Below are positions 50,155-58,683 of a stretch of 64,000 bases of DNA, piece by piece. The stretch comes from Paraburkholderia sediminicola (GTDB taxonomy: Bacteria > Pseudomonadota > Gammaproteobacteria > Burkholderiales > Burkholderiaceae): assembly GCF_902859805.1 (NCBI RefSeq), contig NZ_CADIKC010000006.1, positions 62,001 to 126,000 on the forward strand. Direction: 5' to 3'. A program made the position numbers and the translations under genes. A model generated the notes under the pieces. That model did no database searches. It had not been told where the DNA came from and was given only the letters and a program-made list of their open reading frames with translations. The first letter of the stretch is position 1. Each line of letters begins with the position of its first letter.

Positions 50155-52638
50155 ATGGCAGTGTCGAGCACGATTGGAAGACGGATAGCAAAAATCATCG
50201 CATGGTTGGTGGCGATCATCGTCATTCTGATTGTCGCCCTGGCCATCTTCATCCTGACCTTTGACTGGAACCGGGCGCGCCCGTACATCGACGACAAGGT
50301 GACGCAGGCGATCGGCCGGCCGTTCGCGATCAACGGCGATCTGAAAGTAGGCTGGCAGCATCCGGTCGGCGAAACCGGCTGGCGTGGCTGGGTGCCCTGG
50401 CCGCGTTTTTCGGCGGCCAATATCACGGTAGGCAATCCCGACTGGGCCAAACAGCCGCAGTTCGCGACGCTGGACGAAATCGACTTCCAGGTCAAGGTGC
50501 TGCCGCTGCTTGCGCACGACATCGTGATTCCCGCGATCAACCTCGTGAATCCTTCGGTCGATCTTGAACGACTGCTCGACGGGCGCGACAACTGGACCTT
50601 CAAACTGGCGTCTTCGAGCGGGCCTTCCGAATGGAAGCTCGATCTGCACGACATCGCCTTTGCCAAAGGCAATATCGCGTTGTCGGATCAGCAGAAGAAG
50701 GTCGAGATGCAGATGGCCATCGATACGCTCGGCCAGCCGATTCCGATCGGCGAGGTGATGAAGCAGCAGGAGACGGCGTCGCGTAGTGCATCGGCGGAGG
50801 CGGTCGGTAAAGCAGGTGCGAGCAAGCTGACGGCACAGGCTAACGCACAGGCGGCATCGGAAGCGGCGGCGTCCGCGGCGGCAGCTTCCGGCGCTTCGTC
50901 GACGGATATCACCGCGTCCGGCGCGACGGCGGCGAATGGCGCGTCGGGTGCACTGGTTGCCGGCGGGGCGAACGGTGCGAGCGGGGGTGCAAGCGAGGGC
51001 GCAAGCGGCGCCGCGGTAGCCTCGGCGTCGAACGCTAGCGAGGCAGGCACGGCAACCGGCGCAAAACCGACGATTCCGCCGTACGCGATCGCCTGGACCG
51101 TCAAGGGCACCTACAACAAGACGCCGGTATCCGGCAGCGGCAAGGTGGGCGGCGTGCTGGCACTGCAGGACGCGAACCGGCCGTTCCCGGTCCAGGCCGA
51201 TGTGAAGGCTGGCGATCTGCGCGTTGGCCTCGTGGGCACGATCACCGATCCGGCGCACCTTGCCGCGGTCGATCTGCGTCTCTGGCTGCAAGGCAACAGT
51301 CTGGCGCGGCTGTATTCGCTGACGGGCGTGACCTTGCCCGACACGCCGCCATATGCAACCGAAGGGCGTCTGGTCGGCCAGTTCAAGCCCGGCGCCAACG
51401 TTTTCAAGTATGAAAATTTTACAGGCCGGGTGGGCGGCAGCGATCTGAACGGCTCGCTGACCTACACGGCGCGTGAGCCGCGTCCGCTGTTGCAGGGCGA
51501 GCTGGTGTCGCATCTGCTGCAATTCGCCGATCTGGCGCCGGTCATCGGCGCGGACTCGAATTCCAGCAAGGCCAAGCGCGGCGACGCGACCGCGCAGCCG
51601 GCCAACAAAGTCCTGCCGGTCGAAGAATTCCGCACCGATCGCTGGAAGGCGATCGACGCGGACGTGAAGTTCACGGGGCGCCGCATCGTCAAGGACACCA
51701 ATCTGCCGATTACGGACCTGTACACGCACGTCGTGATGACCGACGGCGTGCTGTCGCTCGAGCCGTTGAAGTTCGGCGTGGCGGGCGGCTCGCTGTCATC
51801 GGACATTCATCTGGACGGCAGCACGACGCCGCTGAAGGGCCGCTTCGCGACCTCAGCGCGGCATCTGAAGCTCAAGCAGCTGTTCCCGAACTTCAAGACG
51901 ATGCAGAACGCGCTCGGCGAAATCAATGGCGACGCCGCGCTGACCGCGACCGGCAATTCGCCGGCGGCATTGGCGGCGACATCGAACGGCGAGGTGAAGG
52001 CCTTGATCACCGACGGCACCGTAAGCCGTCTGCTGATGGAAGCCGCGGGCCTGAACGTGGCGAACGTGGTCTATGAAAAGCTGTTCGGCAATCGCGACGT
52101 GAAGATCAACTGCGCGGCGGCGGATTTTGTCGCGACGAACGGCGTGCTGGATTCGCGTGTCTTTGCGCTCGACACGGACGACGCGGTCATCAACATCGAC
52201 GGCAACGTGAATCTGCGCGACGAATCGATGGATCTTGGCGTGCATCCGCATACCAAGGGCTTCCGGGTGTTTTCGCTGCGCTCGCCGCTGTATGTGAAGG
52301 GGACGTTCAAGGACCCGCACGTTGGCGTGAACGCCACCGCGCTGGCGCTGCGAGGGGGCGCCGTAATCGGGCTCGGGTTGATCAATCCGTTTGCGGCGCT
52401 GATTCCGCTGCTTGCGCCTAGCAATAACAAACCGCTGCCGTGCGGGGAGTTGCTGGCGCAGGTTCGTCAGGCGCCGAGCGCACCGGCGCCGGGTATGAAG
52501 CAACAGCCCAAGCCGGCCATTTCCCTCGACGGTGCGCCGGTGAACAAGCCTTCTGCGGGCGCTTCCTCACCGGCTGCGGGCGACAGGAAACCTGCGGTCA
52601 TGTCGCCGCCGATGGGAGCTGAATACAAGGGGAGTTAA
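50155..52638 (+). CDS. AsmA family protein
   Basis: 827 residues. One N-terminal membrane helix (IAKIIAWLVAIIVILIVALAIFILTF) is followed by the AsmA N-terminal repeat (DWNRARPYIDDKVTQAIGRPFAINGDLKV) and a C-terminal AsmA domain (~520-760; LSLEPLKFGVAGGSLSSDIHLDGS, INIDGNVNLRDESMDLGVHPHTKGF). Such proteins sit in the inner membrane, span the periplasm, and are linked to lipid transport. Residues ~202-307 are an Ala/Gly/Ser low-complexity insertion. The ATG at 50155 with GGAG 9 nt upstream is preferred over 50122. Its stop overlaps the start of a Trp-rich micro-ORF (TAATG). Confidence 0.92.
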   Translation: MAVSSTIGRRIAKIIAWLVAIIVILIVALAIFILTFDWNRARPYIDDKVTQAIGRPFAINGDLKVGWQHPVGETGWRGWVPWPRFSAANITVGNPDWAKQPQFATLDEIDFQVKVLPLLAHDIVIPAINLVNPSVDLERLLDGRDNWTFKLASSSGPSEWKLDLHDIAFAKGNIALSDQQKKVEMQMAIDTLGQPIPIGEVMKQQETASRSASAEAVGKAGASKLTAQANAQAASEAAASAAAASGASSTDITASGATAANGASGALVAGGANGASGGASEGASGAAVASASNASEAGTATGAKPTIPPYAIAWTVKGTYNKTPVSGSGKVGGVLALQDANRPFPVQADVKAGDLRVGLVGTITDPAHLAAVDLRLWLQGNSLARLYSLTGVTLPDTPPYATEGRLVGQFKPGANVFKYENFTGRVGGSDLNGSLTYTAREPRPLLQGELVSHLLQFADLAPVIGADSNSSKAKRGDATAQPANKVLPVEEFRTDRWKAIDADVKFTGRRIVKDTNLPITDLYTHVVMTDGVLSLEPLKFGVAGGSLSSDIHLDGSTTPLKGRFATSARHLKLKQLFPNFKTMQNALGEINGDAALTATGNSPAALAATSNGEVKALITDGTVSRLLMEAAGLNVANVVYEKLFGNRDVKINCAAADFVATNGVLDSRVFALDTDDAVINIDGNVNLRDESMDLGVHPHTKGFRVFSLRSPLYVKGTFKDPHVGVNATALALRGGAVIGLGLINPFAALIPLLAPSNNKPLPCGELLAQVRQAPSAPAPGMKQQPKPAISLDGAPVNKPSAGASSPAAGDRKPAVMSPPMGAEYKGS

Positions 52639-52763
52639 TGCTTTCTGCTTTGTCTGCGAACTGGTGGAACTGGTGGAGCTGGTGGAGTTGGTTCTGCGGA
52701 TCCGCCCTTGCCTTTATTTTCTTGTGGCTGATTAGCGCTCCCCCAATACGGGGCGAACACTAA
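52638..52763 (+). CDS. Trp-rich 41-residue micro-ORF coupled to asmA
   Basis: ATG at 52638 shares its A with the asmA stop (TAATG), with AAGGGGAG just upstream. The peptide starts MLSALSAN, then has three WW pairs separated by Asn or Ser (residues 9-18), then a hydrophobic helix (GSALAFIFLWLI) and a short polar end; 8 of 41 residues are Trp. The Trp run comes from a 9-bp tandem repeat (52660-52695). It resembles tryptophan leader peptides or a tiny membrane protein. The stop lies in the 3' arm of a long hairpin (52724-52771). Translation is not proven. Confidence 0.5.
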   Translation: MLSALSANWWNWWSWWSWFCGSALAFIFLWLISAPPIRGEH

Positions 52764-52771
52764 TCAGCTAC
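52724..52771. other. Long hairpin overlapping the end of the Trp-rich ORF
   Basis: Outer arms GTGGCTGATTAG and CTAATCAGCTAC pair with one G-U; an inner CCCC/GGGG stem continues it. No T-run follows on either strand. It lies between asmA and a convergent gene. Confidence 0.65.
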
Positions 52772-52775
52772 GACA

Positions 52776-52823
52776 GGCAAAGGCAAAGGCAAAGGCAAAG
52801 GAAAAGGAAAAGGCTAAGGAAAA
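52776..52823. repeat. Eight-unit hexanucleotide repeat
   Basis: GGCAAA four times, then GGAAAA, GGAAAA, GGCTAA, GGAAAA, ending 4 nt before the stop codon of the convergent gene at 52828. A purine-only tract of this kind is a candidate for slippage. Confidence 0.85.
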
Positions 52824-52827
52824 AGAA

Positions 52828-53322
52828 CTACCGCAGCGAGCGCGGAGCGGCATCTCCCGCCGCATCCTGCCTGCGAACCCCACGCCGGGCGCCGCCGATG
52901 CGGGTGGCGCCAAACTCGGTCAGAATCTTGCCTCGGGCCCGGCTGGCAAAGACCAGGAACCCGAATCCGTCCGCTTCATACCAATATCCACCGTTCTCGA
53001 GCCCGTCGAGCGGCTGTTCCAATGCATTGGTAATGGATTCGATACAACGCCGCCGCAATTCGGCGGGCGCGGGATAGGGCGGCTGGGCGCCGCGTACGCT
53101 GCACAGAAGAACGTCGAGCCCAGGCAGCACATGTGCATAAAGCACCGGCTCGTCCTGTGCGCGAGCGCGTGCAATTTTGGTGTCGAGCTGACCGAACGGC
53201 TTGAAATGCCGTAGTACCGCGAGGAACGACTCATCGCCGTCCACCTTCGCGCGTCTACGCTTTTTCGGGAAGGACATAAAAATTCGCCTGAAAAAGAATT
53301 GCAAGAAACGCAGCGTCCTCAT
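52828..53322 (-). CDS. Hypothetical protein (164 aa)
   Basis: The frame starts at the ATG at 53322, which has GGGAG 7 nt upstream; a second ATG at 53277 (MSFPKKRRRAK) lacks one. The N-terminus is basic and aromatic (RTLRFLQFFFRRIF), then a ~95-residue mixed domain (DESFLAVLRHFKPFGQLDTKIARARAQDEP to FGFLVFASRARGK). The C-terminus is Arg/Gly/Ala-rich. No family is recognised. Good ribosome-binding site and consistent codon use support a real gene. Confidence 0.65.
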   Translation of the reverse strand: MRTLRFLQFFFRRIFMSFPKKRRRAKVDGDESFLAVLRHFKPFGQLDTKIARARAQDEPVLYAHVLPGLDVLLCSVRGAQPPYPAPAELRRRCIESITNALEQPLDGLENGGYWYEADGFGFLVFASRARGKILTEFGATRIGGARRGVRRQDAAGDAAPRSLR

Positions 53323-53718
53323 GCGACAACTCCCGGCTTCGCGCGCCGCACGTCGATCTTTTATAGCATACGACAAGGCCGGATTCACGATGATTCGGCG
53401 TCTACGCCGTCCCACCGCCTCCCGCACGAATCATGCCGAACCGCCTCGCCGCGCGCTTTCGCTTCCCAGCACATCTGTCTCCATCATAGACGCACGCGCC
53501 ACGGAAAAAACAACTCGTATCAATAAAAAAGTCATTTTTATGTGGGCGAGCGCATCTTGCCGCTACGTTGAAATATCTCACATTCACGTCGATAATGGCC
53601 CGTCCGGCTGCACCGCGGCGTGCTGGCCAGTCCTGCATCGCAACGGCCCGCCCGCATGCCGAGGCGAGGCGCGTGGTTCGTGCGTACCGCCGCGGTTTGA
53701 ACGACCCTTCGGGCGAAC
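53323..53718. promoter_or_regulatory. Divergent intergenic region before the sensor kinase
   Basis: No gene seen. A TATAAA on the minus strand (about 53365-53360) suits the 164-aa gene. An AT-rich patch (53504-53540) with A- and T-runs lies 180-215 bp upstream of the kinase. No clear promoter for the kinase was found. Confidence 0.4.
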
Positions 53719-55329
53719 ATGAAACTATTCACCAAGGGTCTGCTGCTGATTGCAGTGCCGAGCGTGGTCGAGCTGGCGCTTCTGGGCGTCGTCTTCGATA
53801 CCCAGGAGCAAACAGCGCAGGCCGCGCGGTGGGTCAGCAACAGCAAGCAGATCCTCTATCAGTCGTCGGCCATTGTCGATCCGCTGCTGCGTCAGGCCGC
53901 GCGGGTCCGCACGGGTATGGTCGTCGGCGATCCGTCGTTTGTCGACCGCCATACTGTATGGGTCGATCTCGGCGACCGCCTGTCGAATCTGGAAACGCTG
54001 GTGGCCGATACGCCGCAACAGGTTGCGCGCGTGCGCAAGATGCAACAGGCGATCGACGCGTATCGCATGCAGGCCACCGCGATCTCGCAGGCGCTGCGCG
54101 CAGGCCACAACCTGAATTCGTTTGCCGGGCTGGACACGGGCGCGCTGCCCCAGCAGATCGCACTGTTTCGCGATCAGCTCACCGAGTTCAGCAATGAGGC
54201 CTCGCGGCTCGACGCGGAGCGCGGTGCGGCCCTGGCACGGCGCCGCGAACGCCAGCAATACGCGCTGATCGCCGCGGTGCTGGGCTCGATGCTGATCTGG
54301 GCGGCCACTGCCGTCGTGTTTGCGCGCAGCATCGGCCGGCGGCTGGAGGTGTTGACCGGCAATGCCGAGCGCCTCGGCAGCGGGCGGCAGCTTGCGGCGC
54401 CGCTGTCCGGCAGCGACGAAATTGCCGCACTCGACGCGGTGCTGCATCAGACGGGCGACCGCCTGCGCGAGGCCGAAGGCGAGCAGGCCAAGCTGAAAGT
54501 GCGGCTCGAGGCGCGGGCGCGGGAACTGGCCGGCGTGAACGAGGAGCTGCGCCAGGAGACGCAAGACAACGAAATGTTCATCTACAGCGTGTCGCACGAT
54601 CTGCGCTCGCCGCTGGTGAATCTGCAAGGCTTTTCGAAAGAATTGCAGGTGTCGTGCGACGAACTGGACAGCCTCGTCGAGGCGGCGAAACTGCCGGAGA
54701 CCGAGCATCGGCGGATGACGCATGTTCTTGACGGCGACGTGCGCGAGTCTCTGCAATATCTACGCACGGCGGTGACGCGGGCGGCGGCGATCATCGACGC
54801 GCTGTTGCGGATTTCACGCGCCGGGCGGCTCGAATATCAGTGGCAGCGGGTGAGCGTCGGTCGGGTGGTGGGCAAAGTGGTCGATGCGCTGCAAGGCGCC
54901 ATCAGCCAGCGCGGCACGGTGGTGACCGTGCGCGAGTTGCCGCCTGCATGGGGCGATCCGGGTGCGATCGAGCAGATTTTCGGCAACCTGATCGGGAACG
55001 CGCTCAACTATCTCGACCCGGCGCGCAATGGGCGCATCGAGATCGGCGCGCTGGAGCCGGAACCGGTCGACGAAACCGAGCCGCGCGCGTTGCGCACGCG
55101 CACCTATTATGTGCGCGACAACGGGCTCGGGATTCCGGCGGCGTATATGTCGAAGGTGTTCCGGGCGTTTCAGCGCCTGCACGGCGACGTCGCGAACGGA
55201 GACGGCATCGGCCTCGCGGTGGTGCGGCGTATGGTAGAACGGCATGGCGGCCGCGTCTGGGTCGAATCGGCCGAAGGCGCGGGATCGACTTTTTTTGTCG
55301 TGTTACCAGAACAGCCTGCGCGCAATTGA
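53719..55329 (+). CDS. CHASE3-type sensor histidine kinase
   Basis: 536 residues. A first membrane helix (~5-25), an extracytoplasmic all-helical CHASE3-like domain (~28-175; QILYQSSAIVDPLLRQAARVRTGMVVGD), a second helix (~177-200), HAMP (~201-250), a short coiled coil, then HisKA with phosphoacceptor His293 in SHDLRSPL. HATPase_c follows, with N-box NLIGNALNYL, DNGLGIP and GDGIGLAVVRRM. Layout resembles cyanobacterial Cph1-like and bacterial Rcp1-linked kinases. Its ligand is unknown. It is followed by a receiver 78 bp downstream, its probable partner. Confidence 0.93.
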   Translation: MKLFTKGLLLIAVPSVVELALLGVVFDTQEQTAQAARWVSNSKQILYQSSAIVDPLLRQAARVRTGMVVGDPSFVDRHTVWVDLGDRLSNLETLVADTPQQVARVRKMQQAIDAYRMQATAISQALRAGHNLNSFAGLDTGALPQQIALFRDQLTEFSNEASRLDAERGAALARRRERQQYALIAAVLGSMLIWAATAVVFARSIGRRLEVLTGNAERLGSGRQLAAPLSGSDEIAALDAVLHQTGDRLREAEGEQAKLKVRLEARARELAGVNEELRQETQDNEMFIYSVSHDLRSPLVNLQGFSKELQVSCDELDSLVEAAKLPETEHRRMTHVLDGDVRESLQYLRTAVTRAAAIIDALLRISRAGRLEYQWQRVSVGRVVGKVVDALQGAISQRGTVVTVRELPPAWGDPGAIEQIFGNLIGNALNYLDPARNGRIEIGALEPEPVDETEPRALRTRTYYVRDNGLGIPAAYMSKVFRAFQRLHGDVANGDGIGLAVVRRMVERHGGRVWVESAEGAGSTFFVVLPEQPARN

Positions 55330-55407
55330 ACCGCAACAGGCGTGAGAAGAAACGGTGGGGATAGCTAAAAGCATGATGCAAAAACGCATTGTCAGTACGG
55401 AGGGCAT

Positions 55408-55887
55408 ATGAAGCACGGGGAAACGGTCAGTATCGTGCTGATCGAAGATGACGACGGCCACGCCACGCTGGTCGAGCGCAATCTGCGCCGAGCCGGTATT
55501 TCGAACGGTTTCGTTCGCTTTCGCGACGGCCAGCAGGCACTCGACTACTTCTTCGGTCCGGCGCCGGCGGATCCCGCTGCCAGTCCTTACCCACCTCGCG
55601 AAGATCTGACGAATTTCGTCGTGCTGCTCGATCTGAAAATGCCGCGCGTGGATGGCTTCGAGGTGTTGCGGCGTCTGAAGGATTCGCCGCAGACAGCCGC
55701 GGTGCCTGTGATCGTGCTGACCACGACCGACGATCCGCGTGAAATCGCACGCTGTTACGAACTCGGCTGCAACGTCTATATCACCAAGCCGGTCGAATAC
55801 GACGCGTTCATCGAAGCGGTGCGCCGTCTCGGCTTCTTCCTGCAGGTGGTCAAACTGCCCTCGGGCCACCGGCTGACCGCGCCGTGA
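55408..55887 (+). CDS. Single-domain response regulator (Rcp1-like)
   Basis: 159 residues, one receiver domain only. Acidic pocket Glu13-Asp14-Asp15, phosphoacceptor Asp75 in LLDLKMP, the Thr of VLTTTDD and the Lys of ITKPVEY. A loop insertion of about 12 residues (PAPADPAASPYPP) before Asp75 is typical of Rcp1-type receivers. There is no output domain, so it acts by protein contact or as a phosphate shuttle between the flanking kinases. Confidence 0.93.
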   Translation: MKHGETVSIVLIEDDDGHATLVERNLRRAGISNGFVRFRDGQQALDYFFGPAPADPAASPYPPREDLTNFVVLLDLKMPRVDGFEVLRRLKDSPQTAAVPVIVLTTTDDPREIARCYELGCNVYITKPVEYDAFIEAVRRLGFFLQVVKLPSGHRLTAP

Positions 55888-55966
55888 CAGAAGGTTCATA
55901 TGAAGGCGCTCCGAAAGCGGCCCATGACAAGATAGCCACACCAGACCTAGCCAGAGAAGATTCCGC

Positions 55967-57967
55967 ATGACCGAAGACGTGTCCACGCAGCCCGCCGCGT
56001 ATGTGCTGGTCGTCGATGACGACGAAGGCATCTTACGGCTCGCGCGCAAGTCGCTCGAACGCGCCGGCTGCCGGGTTGCAATCTGCGCGCAGGTCGACGC
56101 GGCCCGCGCACGACTCGCCACGGGTGCACCCGACCTGCTCGTGCTCGACTATCAGCTCAGCGGGCCGGAGACCGGTCTCGACTTCTTTCGCCGCTTGCGC
56201 GCGGAGGGCGTGCGGATCCCCGCCATCCTCGTGACCGGTTTTACTGATGAATCCCGGGTGATCGAAGCCTTGCGCGCAGGCGTATCCGACGTGGTGCCGA
56301 AGTCCGGCGACTACCTCGATTACCTGCCCGAGGCGGTGGAGCGGGTGCTGTCCCAGGTGCGTTTGCAGAAGGCCTCGGACGAAGCCTTGTTGCTGCGCGA
56401 TCGCGAACAGCATTACCGCACCTTGTCGGAGGCGTTGCCGCATCTCGTGCTGACCTGCAACGCCGCGGGCGATTGCGATTTCCTGTCGAAGCAGTGGTTC
56501 GACTACACGGGGTTGGCGGAAAGCAGTTCGTACGGTCTCGCGTGGCTCGAAGCGGTGCATCCGGATGATCGCGAAGAGATTCGCCGTACCTGGCTCAAGG
56601 CGGTGACAGGCGGCGCCGGTGACTACCGGCACGAACTGCGGATTCGCCGCCACGACGGCGCTTATCGCTGGTTCGACATCCGCGCGGTCGCGATGCGCGA
56701 CGCTGAAGGCAACGTCAGCAAGTGGTTTGGCAGTTGCACGGACATTCATCCGCAGCGCGAGGCGATCGAGGAACGTGAACGGCTGCTGGCCTCGGAGCAG
56801 GCCGCCCGCCAGATCGCTGAAGAAGCCAATCGTGCGAAAGACCGCTTCCTCGCCATGCTGTCGCACGAATTGCGCACGCCGCTCACGCCTGTGCTGGCAG
56901 GCGCTAGCGTGCTGGAGATGATCCCGGGTCTGCCCGATCAGGCACGTGCGAGCGTGCGCATGATTCGCCGCAACGTCGAACTCGAAGCGCGCCTGATCGA
57001 CGACCTGCTCGATCTCACGCGCGTGGCGAACGGCAAGCTGCGTTTGTCGCTCGAAACCGTCGACGTGCACGAGGTGATAGACAGCGTGCTCGAACTCTTT
57101 CGCAGCGAGATCCAGGTCAAGCAGCAGGATGTGCACGTGTGCACGAATGCGCAACACCATTACGTGCTCGCCGACCGCGCACGGCTGCAACAGATGCTGT
57201 GGAACCTGATTCGCAACGCCGCCAAGTTCACGCCGGACGGCGGCCATATCTACGTGCGCACGCACGATGAACGCATGCATGTGCAAATCTCGGTCGAGGA
57301 TACGGGCATCGGCATCGAACCCGAGCAGATCGGCAAACTGTTCAACGCGTTCGAGCAGGGCAACCAGAACATGACGCGGCAATTCGGCGGCTTGGGCCTG
57401 GGTCTTGCGATCACGAAGGCCCTGACCGATGTGCACGGCGGCACGGTGGTCGCACAGAGCCCCGGCGCGCACTGCGGCGCGACTTTCACGATCACGCTGC
57501 CGACCGCCGCCGCGCCCGAGGAGCTCACGCCCGTTGCGGCGCCTGATGAGGTGCGTCATCACGGCCTGCTGACTATTCTGCTGATCGAAGACCACGTGGA
57601 TACCGCCGAGGTGATGGCGCAACTGATTCGCAGCCTGGGTCACGACGTGACCATGGTGGGCCGTGTGGACGATGCGCTCGCCGCTACCCAGTCGCAGACG
57701 TTCGATCTGGTGATCAGCGACGTGGGCTTGCCCGACGGCACGGGCCTCGATTTCGTCAAGGCGTTCCGCGAGCGTTCGGATGCGCCGGCGGTCGCGTTGA
57801 CCGGCTTCGGTACCGATGACGATGTGCGCCGTTGCCTGAGCGCCGGCTTTACTTCGCATCTGACCAAGCCTGTCAATTTCGGACAGCTCGAGACGATGAT
57901 CGAAAGCGCGATGACTCTGAAGGCGGAGAAGGGCGAGGGGAACGAAGCGGACAAAAAGAACGCTTAG
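55967..57967 (+). CDS. Hybrid histidine kinase: REC-PAS-HisKA-HATPase-REC
   Basis: 666 residues, apparently cytosolic. N-terminal receiver with Asp61 (VLDYQLSG); PAS/PAC domain (~140-265; HDGAYRWFDIRAVAMRDAEGNVSKWFGSCTDI); HisKA with His300 in SHELRTPL; HATPase (NLIRNAAKFTPDGG, DTGIGIEPEQIGKLFNAFEQ, GGLGLGLAITKAL); C-terminal receiver (DLVISDVGLPDG). No DNA-binding domain. With the two preceding genes it forms a candidate phosphorelay. The start was taken at 55967; a GAGAAGA precedes it. Confidence 0.93.
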   Translation: MTEDVSTQPAAYVLVVDDDEGILRLARKSLERAGCRVAICAQVDAARARLATGAPDLLVLDYQLSGPETGLDFFRRLRAEGVRIPAILVTGFTDESRVIEALRAGVSDVVPKSGDYLDYLPEAVERVLSQVRLQKASDEALLLRDREQHYRTLSEALPHLVLTCNAAGDCDFLSKQWFDYTGLAESSSYGLAWLEAVHPDDREEIRRTWLKAVTGGAGDYRHELRIRRHDGAYRWFDIRAVAMRDAEGNVSKWFGSCTDIHPQREAIEERERLLASEQAARQIAEEANRAKDRFLAMLSHELRTPLTPVLAGASVLEMIPGLPDQARASVRMIRRNVELEARLIDDLLDLTRVANGKLRLSLETVDVHEVIDSVLELFRSEIQVKQQDVHVCTNAQHHYVLADRARLQQMLWNLIRNAAKFTPDGGHIYVRTHDERMHVQISVEDTGIGIEPEQIGKLFNAFEQGNQNMTRQFGGLGLGLAITKALTDVHGGTVVAQSPGAHCGATFTITLPTAAAPEELTPVAAPDEVRHHGLLTILLIEDHVDTAEVMAQLIRSLGHDVTMVGRVDDALAATQSQTFDLVISDVGLPDGTGLDFVKAFRERSDAPAVALTGFGTDDDVRRCLSAGFTSHLTKPVNFGQLETMIESAMTLKAEKGEGNEADKKNA

Positions 57968-58013
57968 TGTGTTCGCCACGTCGACCCGGGCGACGTAATC
58001 TGCACGCGGTATG

Positions 58014-58056
58014 AAAAAGGCCTGTGGCGATTTCCTCGCGACAGGCCTTATTTATT
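58014..58056 (+). terminator. Rho-independent terminator of the signalling cluster
   Basis: AAGGCCTGT and ACAGGCCTT (58017-58025 and 58041-58049) with inner pairs, followed by a T-rich ATTTATTT. Confidence 0.85.
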
Positions 58057-58146
58057 TGCGCCGCTTAATGTGCCGGCGCGAATGTTTAACGTGGTTCAGG
58101 TTGATCCAACCCGGGTGACTTAACCAGGTGACTTACGCCAGGCCGC

Positions 58147-58596
58147 TCAGCGCGGCGATGAGCTCTTCAGCGAATCGCGGATTTCACGCAGCAGCACGAC
58201 TTCTTCCGGCGTTGGCGGCGGTTCTGCCGGCGCGGCTTCAGCCGGCTTGCGCAGATTATTGATGAACTTGACCATCAGGAAAATGATGAACGCGAGGATC
58301 ACGAAGTTGATGGCCACGGTGATAAACGAGCCATAACCGAACACTGCCACGCCTGCCGTTTGCAAGTCTTTATAGGACTCGGGACTGCCTTTGAAGCTGG
58401 CGGGAATATCGCCGAGGCGAACGAACTTGTTGGAAAAATCGAGGCCGCCGGTGGCAACGCCGACAACCGGCATGATCAGGTCTTTAACAATTGAATTGAC
58501 GATGGTGGAAAATGCGCCGCCGATAATCACCCCAACGGCGAGATCCATTACGTTGCCTTTGAGGGCAAATTCCTTGAATTCCTTGATCATGCTCAT
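58147..58596 (-). CDS. mscL: Large-conductance mechanosensitive channel MscL
   Basis: 149 residues. N-terminal amphipathic helix (IKEFKEFALKGNVMDLAVGVIIGGAFSTIVNSIVKDLIMP), a periplasmic loop, the second helix (ITVAINFVILAFIIFLMVKFI) and the conserved cytoplasmic helix. It forms a pentameric pore that opens under hypo-osmotic shock. GGAGG is 8 nt before the ATG at 58596. The tail has a Pro/Ala-Glu stretch slightly longer than in E. coli (136 residues). Confidence 0.97.
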   Translation of the reverse strand: MSMIKEFKEFALKGNVMDLAVGVIIGGAFSTIVNSIVKDLIMPVVGVATGGLDFSNKFVRLGDIPASFKGSPESYKDLQTAGVAVFGYGSFITVAINFVILAFIIFLMVKFINNLRKPAEAAPAEPPPTPEEVVLLREIRDSLKSSSPR

Positions 58597-58683
58597 ATAC
58601 GTTCCTCCCAGAAGTCGATTATCGAATCATACCAATCTGAGAAGGATAGGCTAGTCTTTTGGCACGGCAAGAGCGGATTGCTT

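Noticed and set aside
52638..52823. Classical trp operon attenuator
   Set aside because: No T-run after the hairpin and no trp or other plus-strand gene directly downstream; kept only as an unexplained Trp-rich ORF.
58640..58665. Sigma-54 site near mscL (TGGCAC-like)
   Set aside because: The -24 half is present but the -12 half is missing at the required spacing.
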